A stretch of 13,280 nucleotides of DNA, taken from contig CAIUCF010000002.1 in the NCBI GenBank assembly GCA_903897565.1, forward strand, positions 1 through 13,280. The letters are read 5' to 3'. How positions within the stretch are numbered: the stretch's first letter is position 1; the number at the start of each line of letters is the position of its first letter. This DNA comes from an uncultured Rhodospirillales bacterium (GTDB taxonomy: Bacteria; Pseudomonadota; Alphaproteobacteria; ATCC43930; CGMCC-115725). This document shows, one piece after another, positions 1-7,204 of the stretch. A model generated the notes under the pieces. It ran no database searches and had not been told where the DNA came from. It saw nothing but the letters and a program-made list of their open reading frames with translations. Made by a program: the position numbers and the translations under genes.

Positions 1-3000
1 CGCCGTACCTCCGACGCATCCTCGGCAGAGACCATGATATCCAGAACGGTGGTCAGGGCCCCGTCACGACGGCTGATCTCGGCGCGATCCTCCTTGAAGA
101 CCACACCGTAGGAATCCGCGTCGCTGCCCACCGGGTGGAAGCCGGCCGACCAGACGGTGCCGGCGCCGACGTCGCGGAGATAGAGATAAGAGCCCCAATC
201 ATCGGCTGTCGGATCCTCGCGCCAACGGGTGATGGCGAGGCCACGCCAGCGGCTGTAGCCCGAGCCCGCCGCGGTCACCATGACGGCGTATTCACCGTTC
301 GAGAGCAGATGAGTCGCGGGCGTCCCGGTATGCGGAGTCGAGAAGCGCCGGCCCTCGGGCGCGTCGACCGTCAGGATCTTTGCTGCCGTTCTGGCCTCGG
401 CGGCGAAGGGACGAGCGGCCATCACATCGCGTGGCGTGCGTTCCTGCAGCAACAGTTCGGTCGCCTGGATGATCGGTTCGGCGTGAAACCGGTTGCGCAT
501 GATGCCGTCGAGCAATGTGTCGGCGATCGCGACGATGCTCATCCCCTGGTGGTGCGCCATATAGGCCTGGACGATCGCGACCGCCTGGTCCTCCGGTACG
601 CGTGCCGGTGTGTAGTCGAGCGCCTCGTAGAACCCGTATCGCCCGAGTGCGCCGAGTTTCGCCAGGCGGTCGAGATTCTGCAGCGCCGCCCGTGGGGCGA
701 CCATCGCCGCCAGCACCGTGGCATAGGGTGCCACCACCAGATTGGCCGCGAGCCCGCGCTTCAACCCCAACCCGGGAACGCCGAAATTCGAATACTGGTA
801 GGTGAGCTCGAGATCGCGGGCGTTGTAGGCGGATTCTGAGATTCCCCAGGGCACGCCGAGCGCCGCGCCATGGGCGATCTGGCGGCGGACGATCAATTGG
901 TTGGTCTGCTCGATCAGGCTACCCGCCGGCGCCCGCATCACCAGCGACGGCATCAGATATTCGAACATCGAGCCCGACCACGAGATCAGAGCCGCCCCCC
1001 GCCCGATCGGCGTCACCGTCCGCCCCAGCCGGAACCAATGCCGGGAAGGAATATCGCCCTTGGCAATGGCGAAGAAGCTCGCGAGCCGTGCTTCGGACGC
1101 CAGCAGATCGTAGCAGCTGGGATCCAGCGTGCCCTCGGCGACGAGATAGCCGATCGAGAGCAGCTTGCGTTGCGGATCGAACAGGAATCCGAACTCCATC
1201 GCCAGCGCCATCGTCCGGGCCTGTCGCTCGAGGGCGGCCAGACGGGACACCAGCGCTGCGGCGGCGTCCCTGGCGAATGCGAGGTCGCGCCGATGGCTCG
1301 CGACCGCCTCCTCGACGACCCGGGCCCAGCGATGCACCTCCTCGATATCCACGGTCGTCGCGACCGACATGAACGTCACGGTCGTCTCGCCGAGCGTTCC
1401 GCCGCGATGCGCGAGCCGCGACAGGCGCTCCGCCAGATCCTCGTCATGGCGCGACTCCCGCGCCACCTCGACCTCGAACGCCGCGAGCAACTCGGCGAGA
1501 GGCTTCAAGCCCAGCGGCGTTGGATCCCCGCGATCGCCGAGTTCCTGGCTGGCGATCGCGATCGCGTCACCGATGCCAGAGAGCCTGACAGCGTCGCCGA
1601 CGGGCAGCGCGCGCCACTCGCGACAGGCATTGGCAAGCGCGATCAGATGGCCGGCGAGATTGCCGCTATCGACCGCAGAGATATAGCGCGGGTCGAGGGG
1701 GCGGAGGTCCTCGGTGCCGTACCAGTTGAGGAAATGGCCGCGGCAGCGCTCCATGCGTCCCAGCGTCGCAAATGTCGCCTCGAGGCGCTCGACCGCATCG
1801 ACAGTCCCGAGCCAACCGAAATCCCGAGCCGTGACGACGGCGAGCAGATACAGCCCGATATTGGTCGGGGAGGTCCGATGGGCGATGACGGGCCGCGGAA
1901 TCTCCTGAAAATTATCCGGCGGCAGCATGTTCTCATCAGCCGTCACGAAGCGCTCGAAATAGCCCCAGGTCCGCCGTGCGATCAGGCGAAGCGCCCGTGC
2001 ATCCATCTCGGAGATCGCCACGTGACCCGCGATCCGCGGCGAAACGCTCACCCACCAGGCGATCGCGGGGGCGAGGATCCAGAGCCCGGCAAGGGGCGTC
2101 GCAATCGACCAGGGGCCCCCTGCGGACCCGGCCGCGAACAAGAGCGCCACGGCACCGATGACCACGGCACCGGGCATCCGCCGGTAGAATCCGGCGAGGC
2201 TCGCCGCGGACCCGTTTGTCGCCTGCGCCGCGGTAACCCATTCCAGCAGATGACGCCGCGTGACCAGCAGCCGGAACAGCGTTCGCACGATGGCGTCGGC
2301 CATCCGCCACGCCTGATCCGCCAGGAGCGCGAGCCGCAGCCCGGCCAGGCTCACCGCAAGATGGATGTCGCCACCGAGGGCACGAAAATGACTGTTGGTC
2401 GCGACGCCAGCACGGGTCGGGAGCGCCGCGGTGATCAGCGGGATCAACGGTGGCAATACGATTGTGCCGAGGACAAACGCGGTCCAGGCCAACGCGCCGG
2501 GAAACGGCAGCAGCCAACCGGCGAACAACGCCAGGATCGCGACCGGCGGCGACAGCGAGCGCCGCAGATTGTCCAGCATCTTCCAGCGACCGATTGCCGA
2601 CATGCCGCCACCATCGGGCCGCGACACGGTGGCAGGCCCGACTCCCAGGATCCAGGGCAGCAGCTGCCAATCGCCGCGCGCCCAGCGGTGGTGGCGCAGC
2701 GCATCGACGTCGTAGCGTGCGGGGAACTCCTCGACGACTTCGATATCCGAGGCGAGACCGGCGCGGGCGAACACGCCCTCGAACAGGTCATGGCTCAGCA
2801 GGGTGGAATCCGGGACGCGCCGATCGAGCGCCGCCTCGAAGGCATCGACCTCATAGATCCCCTTGCCGGCGTAGGAGCCCTCGCCGAACAGGTCCTGGTA
2901 GACGTCGGACACCGCGCCGGCATAGGGATCGATCCCGCTCATGCTCGAGAATGTCCGTTGATAGAACGACCCTTCGCGGCCGACCGGCAGCGACGGCGTG

Positions 3001-5033
3001 ACCCGCGGCTGCATCACCGCATAACCCTCGACCACCTGCCCGAGCACTGGATCGACCCGCGGTCGGTTGAGCGGATGGGCCATCTTGCCGATCAGCCGCC
3101 GCACCGTATCGCGAGGCAAGCGCGTGTCCGAGTCGAGGGTGACGACATAGCGGACCGGACCCGGAAGGCTCGTGATCGCGTCGGCAACCCCGACATAGGT
3201 CGTGTCGGTCGCGCCGCGGAGCAGCCTGTTGAGCTCGTGCAACTTGCCGCGCTTGCGCTCCCAACCGAGCCAGCGACCCTCGCCCGAATTCCAGACGCGC
3301 CGTCGATGCAGCAGGAGAAAGCGCAACCCGCCCGACACCGGGCCATAGCGCAGGTTCAGGGCGGCGATACCGTCGGCCGCGACGGCCAGCAGCGCCGCGT
3401 CGCCATCGAGCTCCTCGCTCTCGGCGTCGCTCCAGTCGGACAACAGCGCGAAATGCAGCTCGCCGTCGGGACTGGCGAGATAATGGACCTCGAGCCGCGC
3501 GACTTGCTCGGAAATGGCTCCTGCTGTGGTCAGCAGGACCGGGACGGCGACCAGCGTTCGTAGCGACGCCGGGATGCCCTCACGCAGGGCCAGCGCCGGC
3601 AGCAGCGACGCACCGAAGCTTGCGATCACGCCGCGATTCACCAGCGCGACGGCGAAATCGAGCGCCGGGACGATACCGAGCAGCGGCAGCAGGACCAGGA
3701 GCGGCGTCGCAACAGTGACATGATACGCGGCAAGGACCGCGAGCGGTACGGCGAGGATCGCGAGCGCGACGATACCCACGGCAGCAGCGTAACCGCCGAT
3801 GCCGAGGGCGTGGTTGACCCGCCGCGGCCATGATCGCCAGCCCGGGCGGAAGCTGATCCGCGCCGCGAAATCGCGCCGCCCGCCAGCGAGAAGATAATAG
3901 CCGGGATCGTAATGGCGGGTATCGGTAAGGCTGGCCTCGTCCGCCGCCACAGATTGCGCCATGGCAAGCGCCTCGCGGGCGATCTTCACCTCGCTGAGCT
4001 CCGAACCGCGCGCGAAGGTTTCGATCGCGCTCCGATACAGATTCCGGGTCGGGAAATCCATGCTGGCGAAGGCACTGCCGGCAGTCAGGACGCCATCGAC
4101 GACGCTGACCCGCTCGACCAATTCGCTCCAATCGACATCGGAGATCAGCCGCATGCTGGTGATGATGTTCTGGACGGTAACGCTGGCGGCGCCCTGGCGC
4201 TGCAATTCGTCCCGGACGACCGAGTCCGGGGTCTTGCCCTGAAGCGCGAGGCGCTGATCGAGCCAGGTCAGTGCGGGCGTCACTCGCGGATCCTGGTCGC
4301 GGAGACGATAGACCAACTGGGCGGCGAACGCGTCGGGCAGCGCGCCGCGTTCGTGCAACGCGAACAGCTCGGCGGCAGGCGCACCCGGCACTGAACCGAC
4401 ACCGAGCAGGCGGTCGGCGAGGAGATCGGCAGCCTGGCGGCTCACGCGGCTCGAGACGATCGCCTCGGCGAGGCGCCGGAGGTTCTCGATCATGATGATC
4501 CGCAGGGTGATCGCCAGCGCCCAGAGCTCGCCGATCGTCAGCGCCTCGACCTCCTGATAGGCGGCCACGAACCGGCACAATGCCTCGGGATCGAAGCGAC
4601 TATCGGTATGGGCCACGAAGGCCCAGGCGACTCCGAAAACCCGCGGATATCCAACGAACGGCCCGTCTGCGAGCTTCGGCAACTGGCGATAATACCCAGG
4701 CGGCAGGTCGGTCCGGATATCGTGAATTTGCCGCTCGACGAGATAATAATTGTCGAGCAACCAGACGGCCGCGGGGGTGATCGCCCCCCCGGCATCCGAA
4801 ACCTCGAGGATCGTGCGATGAGCGGCGAGCAGAACCCGACCGTTGTCGCGAAGCCTGGCGGCGAAGCCATGCCCCCTGCCGGAAACCTTCTGCAGGGGCT
4901 GGGCGGCCGCGAGGCTGCGCGCATGCTGCTCCAGCCGCTCGACGCTGAACAGATCCTCCCTGATCGCATTCTGGTTGACCCAGAGCGGCGTCCGCCTCGG
5001 TGATAGTCCGATCCGGCTTCTGAATGAATTCAA
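1..5033 (-). CDS. ndvB: Cyclic beta-1,2-glucan synthase (NdvB/Cgs type), 3' end beyond window
   Basis: This large inner-membrane enzyme makes cyclic beta-1,2-glucan, a periplasmic osmoprotectant, from UDP-glucose. The frame is open from the stop at 5093-5091 to the left edge, giving 1677 codons of a family usually near 2800. In order I see: a conserved N-terminus with LWVNQNAIREDLF at about residues 15-27; paired membrane helices near 408-470; a GT84 glycosyltransferase domain with TLDSD (DSD at 634-636) and RHHRW (W784); further helices near 810-855 and 940-985; a glucoamylase-like domain with NWYGT (1103-1107), SWSGSMFEYLMP (near 1350) and MAHHQGMS (1492-1499); then the start of the GH94-type C-terminal region, including SNGEY. 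The phosphorylase core is outside the window. No ATG precedes the conserved N-terminus; TTG at 5033 has a good ribosome binding site and GTG at 5039 is the alternative. It follows the dps group by 57 bases and is probably co-transcribed with it. Confidence 0.93.
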   Translation of the reverse strand, partial: MNSFRSRIGLSPRRTPLWVNQNAIREDLFSVERLEQHARSLAAAQPLQKVSGRGHGFAARLRDNGRVLLAAHRTILEVSDAGGAITPAAVWLLDNYYLVERQIHDIRTDLPPGYYRQLPKLADGPFVGYPRVFGVAWAFVAHTDSRFDPEALCRFVAAYQEVEALTIGELWALAITLRIIMIENLRRLAEAIVSSRVSRQAADLLADRLLGVGSVPGAPAAELFALHERGALPDAFAAQLVYRLRDQDPRVTPALTWLDQRLALQGKTPDSVVRDELQRQGAASVTVQNIITSMRLISDVDWSELVERVSVVDGVLTAGSAFASMDFPTRNLYRSAIETFARGSELSEVKIAREALAMAQSVAADEASLTDTRHYDPGYYLLAGGRRDFAARISFRPGWRSWPRRVNHALGIGGYAAAVGIVALAILAVPLAVLAAYHVTVATPLLVLLPLLGIVPALDFAVALVNRGVIASFGASLLPALALREGIPASLRTLVAVPVLLTTAGAISEQVARLEVHYLASPDGELHFALLSDWSDAESEELDGDAALLAVAADGIAALNLRYGPVSGGLRFLLLHRRRVWNSGEGRWLGWERKRGKLHELNRLLRGATDTTYVGVADAITSLPGPVRYVVTLDSDTRLPRDTVRRLIGKMAHPLNRPRVDPVLGQVVEGYAVMQPRVTPSLPVGREGSFYQRTFSSMSGIDPYAGAVSDVYQDLFGEGSYAGKGIYEVDAFEAALDRRVPDSTLLSHDLFEGVFARAGLASDIEVVEEFPARYDVDALRHHRWARGDWQLLPWILGVGPATVSRPDGGGMSAIGRWKMLDNLRRSLSPPVAILALFAGWLLPFPGALAWTAFVLGTIVLPPLIPLITAALPTRAGVATNSHFRALGGDIHLAVSLAGLRLALLADQAWRMADAIVRTLFRLLVTRRHLLEWVTAAQATNGSAASLAGFYRRMPGAVVIGAVALLFAAGSAGGPWSIATPLAGLWILAPAIAWWVSVSPRIAGHVAISEMDARALRLIARRTWGYFERFVTADENMLPPDNFQEIPRPVIAHRTSPTNIGLYLLAVVTARDFGWLGTVDAVERLEATFATLGRMERCRGHFLNWYGTEDLRPLDPRYISAVDSGNLAGHLIALANACREWRALPVGDAVRLSGIGDAIAIASQELGDRGDPTPLGLKPLAELLAAFEVEVARESRHDEDLAERLSRLAHRGGTLGETTVTFMSVATTVDIEEVHRWARVVEEAVASHRRDLAFARDAAAALVSRLAALERQARTMALAMEFGFLFDPQRKLLSIGYLVAEGTLDPSCYDLLASEARLASFFAIAKGDIPSRHWFRLGRTVTPIGRGAALISWSGSMFEYLMPSLVMRAPAGSLIEQTNQLIVRRQIAHGAALGVPWGISESAYNARDLELTYQYSNFGVPGLGLKRGLAANLVVAPYATVLAAMVAPRAALQNLDRLAKLGALGRYGFYEALDYTPARVPEDQAVAIVQAYMAHHQGMSIVAIADTLLDGIMRNRFHAEPIIQATELLLQERTPRDVMAARPFAAEARTAAKILTVDAPEGRRFSTPHTGTPATHLLSNGEYAVMVTAAGSGYSRWRGLAITRWREDPTADDWGSYLYLRDVGAGTVWSAGFHPVGSDADSYGVVFKEDRAEISRRDGALTTVLDIMVSAEDASEVR

Positions 5034-5038
5034 TGCCA

Positions 5039-5042
5039 CCTC
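5039..5042 (-). promoter_or_regulatory. Ribosome binding site supporting a TTG start for the glucan synthase
   Basis: On the minus strand GAGG lies 5 bases before the TTG at 5033-5031. The competing GTG (5039-5037) overlaps this GAGG and has no good purine tract of its own at normal spacing. I therefore prefer TTG; the choice changes the protein by only two residues. Confidence 0.5.
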
Positions 5043-5090
5043 ATGAAGGGTTCCGCCGCGAGAGAGACCGAACGGCCGGATGGAACGCCG

Positions 5091-5312
5091 CTACTTGCGG
5101 CGAGAGACCGGGACGGCCTCGATCTGCGGCACAGCGCCCCCTGCTCCCTCGTCGGGGTGCCCGCCTACGGCCCGGTCGTCGCTGCTGGTCGATGCATGAT
5201 CCCAACGAGCGACACGGACGGGTCGGACGGCGAGCTTGTACCCACCCGAGATCGCCCGTCGCCGATCGACGCGACGGTCCTGAGCGACTTGGGAGCGCGG
5301 AACTCTGATCAT
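5091..5312 (-). CDS. Hypothetical 73-aa protein coupled to the preceding mini-ORF
   Basis: I do not recognise this protein. It has 73 residues and is arginine-rich and basic in its first half (RVDRRRAISGGYK near 14-26), with a more acidic, glycine-rich stretch (SSDDRAVGGHPDEGAGG) and a basic VSRRK tail. It has no signal peptide or membrane segment. Its ATG (5312-5310) overlaps the stop of the upstream ORF in an ATGA arrangement, which suggests translational coupling; I see no strong independent ribosome binding site. It ends in TAG, 57 bases before the glucan synthase start, in the same reading frame. Composition is more protein-like than the overlapping Arg/Ser/Pro-rich frames, but with no recognisable homologue the call rests mainly on position. 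Confidence 0.5.
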   Translation of the reverse strand: MIRVPRSQVAQDRRVDRRRAISGGYKLAVRPVRVARWDHASTSSDDRAVGGHPDEGAGGAVPQIEAVPVSRRK

Positions 5313-5527
5313 TTCGACGCGGCAGAGGGCGGCGATCCATTGCCTGGCTCATCGCCGGCACCGCCCTCATTCACCCAGGTTTCGACCTCGGCTTCGAGGA
5401 CGGATGCGGGACTGCCGGGCGCGACCGCCCTGCTCGGCCGCGCCGACACCTTCTTTGCTCCCGGGATCGCCTGCTTGCGCTCGAAGCTGCGATTGCGTGG
5501 GTTCTTGACCGGTGGGACCTTGTTCAC
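5309..5527 (-). CDS. Hypothetical 72-aa protein coupled to dps
   Basis: I do not recognise this small protein. It starts with GTG at 5527-5525, overlapping the dps stop codon as GTGA, with an AGGAAG purine tract about 10 bases upstream inside dps; both point to translational coupling. The first half is strongly basic (NKVPPVKNPRNRSFERKQ at 2-19, then a second basic segment near 24-35) and proline-rich. The second half is acidic (LEAEVETWVNEGG near 45-57) with a low-complexity Gly/Pro/Ser tail. It has no cysteine, signal peptide or membrane helix, and is probably partly disordered. A basic small protein made with Dps could bind nucleic acid, but that is only a guess from charge. A longer ATG-initiated frame reaching back into dps is a shadow of dps. 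Confidence 0.6.
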   Translation of the reverse strand: MNKVPPVKNPRNRSFERKQAIPGAKKVSARPSRAVAPGSPASVLEAEVETWVNEGGAGDEPGNGSPPSAASK

Positions 5528-6018
5528 TGCAGCCGCGCTTCCTGGGGCGCCACATGGGATTCGACGAACCACAACTGATGGTCGATGCCGCGAGAGATCT
5601 CGGTGAAGAGGTCGGCGGTATCGACATCGCCGAACGCCGTCGCCAGGTTGATCGCCTCGCGCACGGATTGCCCGAAGCCCGCAAGGGCGCCCGACACGGC
5701 GAAGATGTGTTCCTTCTCGTCGGCGATACCGAGCGGATAGGGCAACAGGAACGACTGTTCGACCGCCACCTGAATGGTTCCGCACGCAGTTCCACCGAGG
5801 CCGCCGGCACGCTCGGCGAGCGCGTCGGAGTAAGATTCGACCTCGGCCGAGACCTTGTCGAAGAGCTCATGGATGGCGATGAACGATAAGCCGCGGACGT
5901 TCCAATGTGCCTGCTTCATCTGGGCGTGAAGATCGATCGCGGCAGCGAGATGTTTGTTGAGCAGCGCGACGGACTGCAACCGGATCGATTCGGCGAGAGT
6001 GTTACGGCTTGGGTGCAT
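5524..6018 (-). CDS. dps: Dps-family ferritin-like DNA/iron protection protein
   Basis: Dps proteins form cytoplasmic dodecamers that oxidise and store iron using peroxide, protecting DNA in starvation and oxidative stress. The product has 164 residues, normal for the family. The ferroxidase signature is complete: KQAHWNVRG (H38), AIHELFD (H50, D54) and SYSDALAERA (D65, E69) match the conserved His/His/Asp/Asp/Glu pattern. The ILE/VAL-rich helices and the late GIDHQLWFVESH segment also fit. The N-terminus is short, with few lysines, so direct DNA binding through a Lys-rich tail is not evident. The gene lies 73 bases after the 69-aa gene and carries its own putative promoter overlapping that gene's stop codon. 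Its stop overlaps the next start (GTGA). Confidence 0.93.
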   Translation of the reverse strand: MHPSRNTLAESIRLQSVALLNKHLAAAIDLHAQMKQAHWNVRGLSFIAIHELFDKVSAEVESYSDALAERAGGLGGTACGTIQVAVEQSFLLPYPLGIADEKEHIFAVSGALAGFGQSVREAINLATAFGDVDTADLFTEISRGIDHQLWFVESHVAPQEARLQ

Positions 6019-6052
6019 GACGGGGACTTTCTCGGGTGCTGCGAAGGGTCAA

Positions 6053-6099
6053 ATCATGACGACGGCCGACAGCGACGGTCAGCCTCGGAAATTACTCAG
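6053..6099 (-). promoter_or_regulatory. Putative dps promoter with FixJ-like box
   Basis: Read on the minus strand, CTGAGTAATTTCCGA (6099-6085) shares the core GTAnTTTCCGA with two other sites in this window. A -10-like CATGAT (6058-6053) begins 27 bases after the box, the same spacing as at the others. This would place transcription start near 6046, about 28 bases before the dps ATG. The box overlaps the TAA stop of the upstream 69-aa gene. There is no good -35, as expected for an activator-dependent promoter. The link to FixJ is from remembered consensus. Confidence 0.5.
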
Positions 6100-6301
6100 C
6101 GGTCCGGTATCCGACCGGCCCAGGGGCGGCGGCAAACGTGATCTTGATATCGATCGGATTGCCCTGGTGGGTGACGACGATGTCCTCCCAGAGCTGAGCG
6201 ACATCCTCGAGGGTGGCGGAGGCGGCGAGCGGCAGCGAAATCACCGCATCATCGAATGCCATTCTGAGATCGCGTGCCGCGAAATAGCGGTCCTGCTGCA
6301 T
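6092..6301 (-). CDS. Hypothetical 69-aa protein, first gene of the leftward block
   Basis: I cannot assign a function. The 69-residue product is soluble, has no signal peptide or cysteine, and is mildly acidic. The first part (MQQDRYFAARDLRMAFDD) is rich in charged and aromatic residues; the middle (ATLEDVAQLWEDIVVTHQGN) looks helical; the tail (DIKITFAAAPGPVGYRTAE) looks like a strand followed by a flexible end. An AAGGAG ribosome binding site lies 7 bases before the ATG, which makes it a credible gene. It sits just after the divergent control region, with a putative FixJ-like promoter about 100 bases upstream, and 73 bases before dps, suggesting a shared stress role. Confidence 0.75.
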   Translation of the reverse strand: MQQDRYFAARDLRMAFDDAVISLPLAASATLEDVAQLWEDIVVTHQGNPIDIKITFAAAPGPVGYRTAE

Positions 6302-6367
6302 GAGAGAACTCCTTGGAATGCCTGGGTCCGGGGCGCGAACAAGATTGATCGCCCTGCCCTGATGATC

Positions 6368-6414
6368 ACCCTAGGACGTAGGCCACGCCGAAGGCAGGCT
6401 CGGAAACTACCTGA
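6368..6414 (-). promoter_or_regulatory. Putative leftward promoter with FixJ-like box
   Basis: On the minus strand TCAGGTAGTTTCCGA (6414-6400) is followed, 27 bases on, by a -10-like TAGGGT (6373-6368). Transcription would start near 6361 and run through the 69-aa gene and possibly dps and beyond. The inner GGTAGTTTCC is the closest of the three sites to the FixJ-type sequence I remember. The -35 region is poor. Confidence 0.5.
6370..6382. repeat. Short inverted repeat overlapping the leftward -10
   Basis: CCTA-GGACG-TAGG has perfect 4-base arms around a 5-base centre. It overlaps the -10-like TAGGGT of the leftward promoter, a position where a bound repressor could block transcription. Arms this short can occur by chance. 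Confidence 0.25.
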
Positions 6415-6475
6415 GGTCGAGGCCGCAACGGCCCCGCTCGGCGGCTGCGCGGGCCGAGTAGTCACCACCGCCGGG

Positions 6476-6523
6476 TTAGGTATTTTCCGACGGTTCTCGG
6501 CCGGGAGCGCCGCTCGGTATTGT
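6476..6523 (+). promoter_or_regulatory. Putative rightward promoter with FixJ-like box
   Basis: TTAGGTATTTTCCGA (6476-6490) on the plus strand is followed, 28 bases on, by a -10-like TATTGT (6518-6523). Transcription would start near 6530, about 58 bases before the first gene of the seven-gene rightward block. The box centre would be near -47, a usual place for an activator. No consensus -35 is present. Confidence 0.5.
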
Positions 6524-6587
6524 CGCGGCTCTGGGGCGACGCCGGCCGTACCGTGCGTGCGTCCACTCCTCTCCGAAAGCGTTTGAA

Positions 6588-7163
6588 ATGAATTCCAACG
6601 ACACGGTGATTGCCGTCTTCGGCGATCATGATGCCGCCGAGACCGCAGTCAAGGAGCTCACGGCGGCCGGCTTCGAAATGAAGAATCTCAGCGTGGTCGG
6701 CAAGGGCTACCACACCGAAGAAAAGGTCGTCGGCTTCTATAATCTCGGCGATCGCATGAAATTCTGGGGAACGCGGGGCGCCTTCTGGGGCGGGCTCTGG
6801 GGGCTGTTCTTCGGCGGCCTGTTCCTGACGATCCCGGTCGTCGGCCATGTCGTCGTGCTGGGCTATCTCGCGACAGTCATCGTGACCGCCGTCGAGAATG
6901 CGGTCCTGCTCGGTGGCTTGAGCGCACTCGGCGCAGCGCTCTACGGCATCGGCATCCCCCGCAACACCGTCCTGCAGTACGAATCCGCGGTGAAAGCTGA
7001 CGGCTTCCTCGTCATGGCCCATGGCTCGGCCGCGGAAATGGCGCGCGCCAGGACGATCCTTCAGGCCACCCATCCGACACAGCTCGATCACCACGCGACC
7101 GCCCTGGCCCTCGGCACCGATCCGGAAGATGCCGGATGGTCGCTGATTCCGAAATCGGTATGA
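6588..7163 (+). CDS. General-stress-type glycine-rich membrane protein (YflT/DUF1269-like)
   Basis: The 191-residue product opens with a beta-alpha-beta fold typical of the general stress protein 17M (YflT) group: DTVIAVFGDHDAAETAVKEL at 5-24, then NLSVVGKGY at 33-41. A Gly/Trp-rich membrane hairpin follows (about 64-82 and 84-122, including FWGGLWGLFFGG). After it comes the conserved IPRNTVLQYESAVKADGF (123-140) and a second strand, LVMAHG. Biochemical function is unknown; members are annotated as stress or hypothetical membrane proteins. It leads the rightward block and is followed after 41 bases by the BON gene. Its ribosome binding site is weak (GAAAG well upstream), but the ATG sits right at the domain start, so the start is credible. 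A 210-aa frame on the opposite strand is its shadow. Confidence 0.8.
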   Translation: MNSNDTVIAVFGDHDAAETAVKELTAAGFEMKNLSVVGKGYHTEEKVVGFYNLGDRMKFWGTRGAFWGGLWGLFFGGLFLTIPVVGHVVVLGYLATVIVTAVENAVLLGGLSALGAALYGIGIPRNTVLQYESAVKADGFLVMAHGSAAEMARARTILQATHPTQLDHHATALALGTDPEDAGWSLIPKSV

Positions 7164-7204
7164 CCGCCATGAACAGCGCCTCCCTTCCCCTCGAGGAGAA
7201 CCTA

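Larger units (their letters stand above)
6302..6587. other. Divergent intergenic control region
   Basis: This 286-base gap separates the two divergent blocks. It holds two oppositely oriented copies of a 15-base element (13 of 15 identical), each about 100 bases from the gene it points to, and a short inverted repeat, CCTA-GGACG-TAGG. The rest is GC-rich, and I see no ORF with gene-like composition and no intrinsic terminator in it. Confidence 0.7.

Noticed and set aside
870..3563. An 897-residue open frame on the plus strand.
   Set aside because: It lies wholly antisense to the glucan synthase. Its product is a low-complexity Arg/Gln/Pro/His-rich sequence with no recognisable domain, while the minus frame carries clear GT84 and glucoamylase-like motifs. 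GC-rich third positions explain the open antisense frame.
1..5033. Possible frameshift in the glucan synthase, because several shorter minus-strand frames overlap it.
   Set aside because: Motifs at residues 634, 784, 1103, 1492 and 1659 all fall in the same phase as the start, and the frame has no stop down to the left edge, so the gene is intact as far as visible.
5309..5785. A 158-residue minus-strand frame starting inside dps.
   Set aside because: Its first half overlaps dps out of frame with shadow-like sequence. Only the part after the GTG at 5527 looks real, and that is annotated as the 72-aa gene.
6302..6587. EcfG-type general stress promoter (GGAAC, spacer, CGTT) in the divergent region.
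   Set aside because: I could find no properly spaced pair of these elements; GGAAA occurs, but within the FixJ-like boxes.
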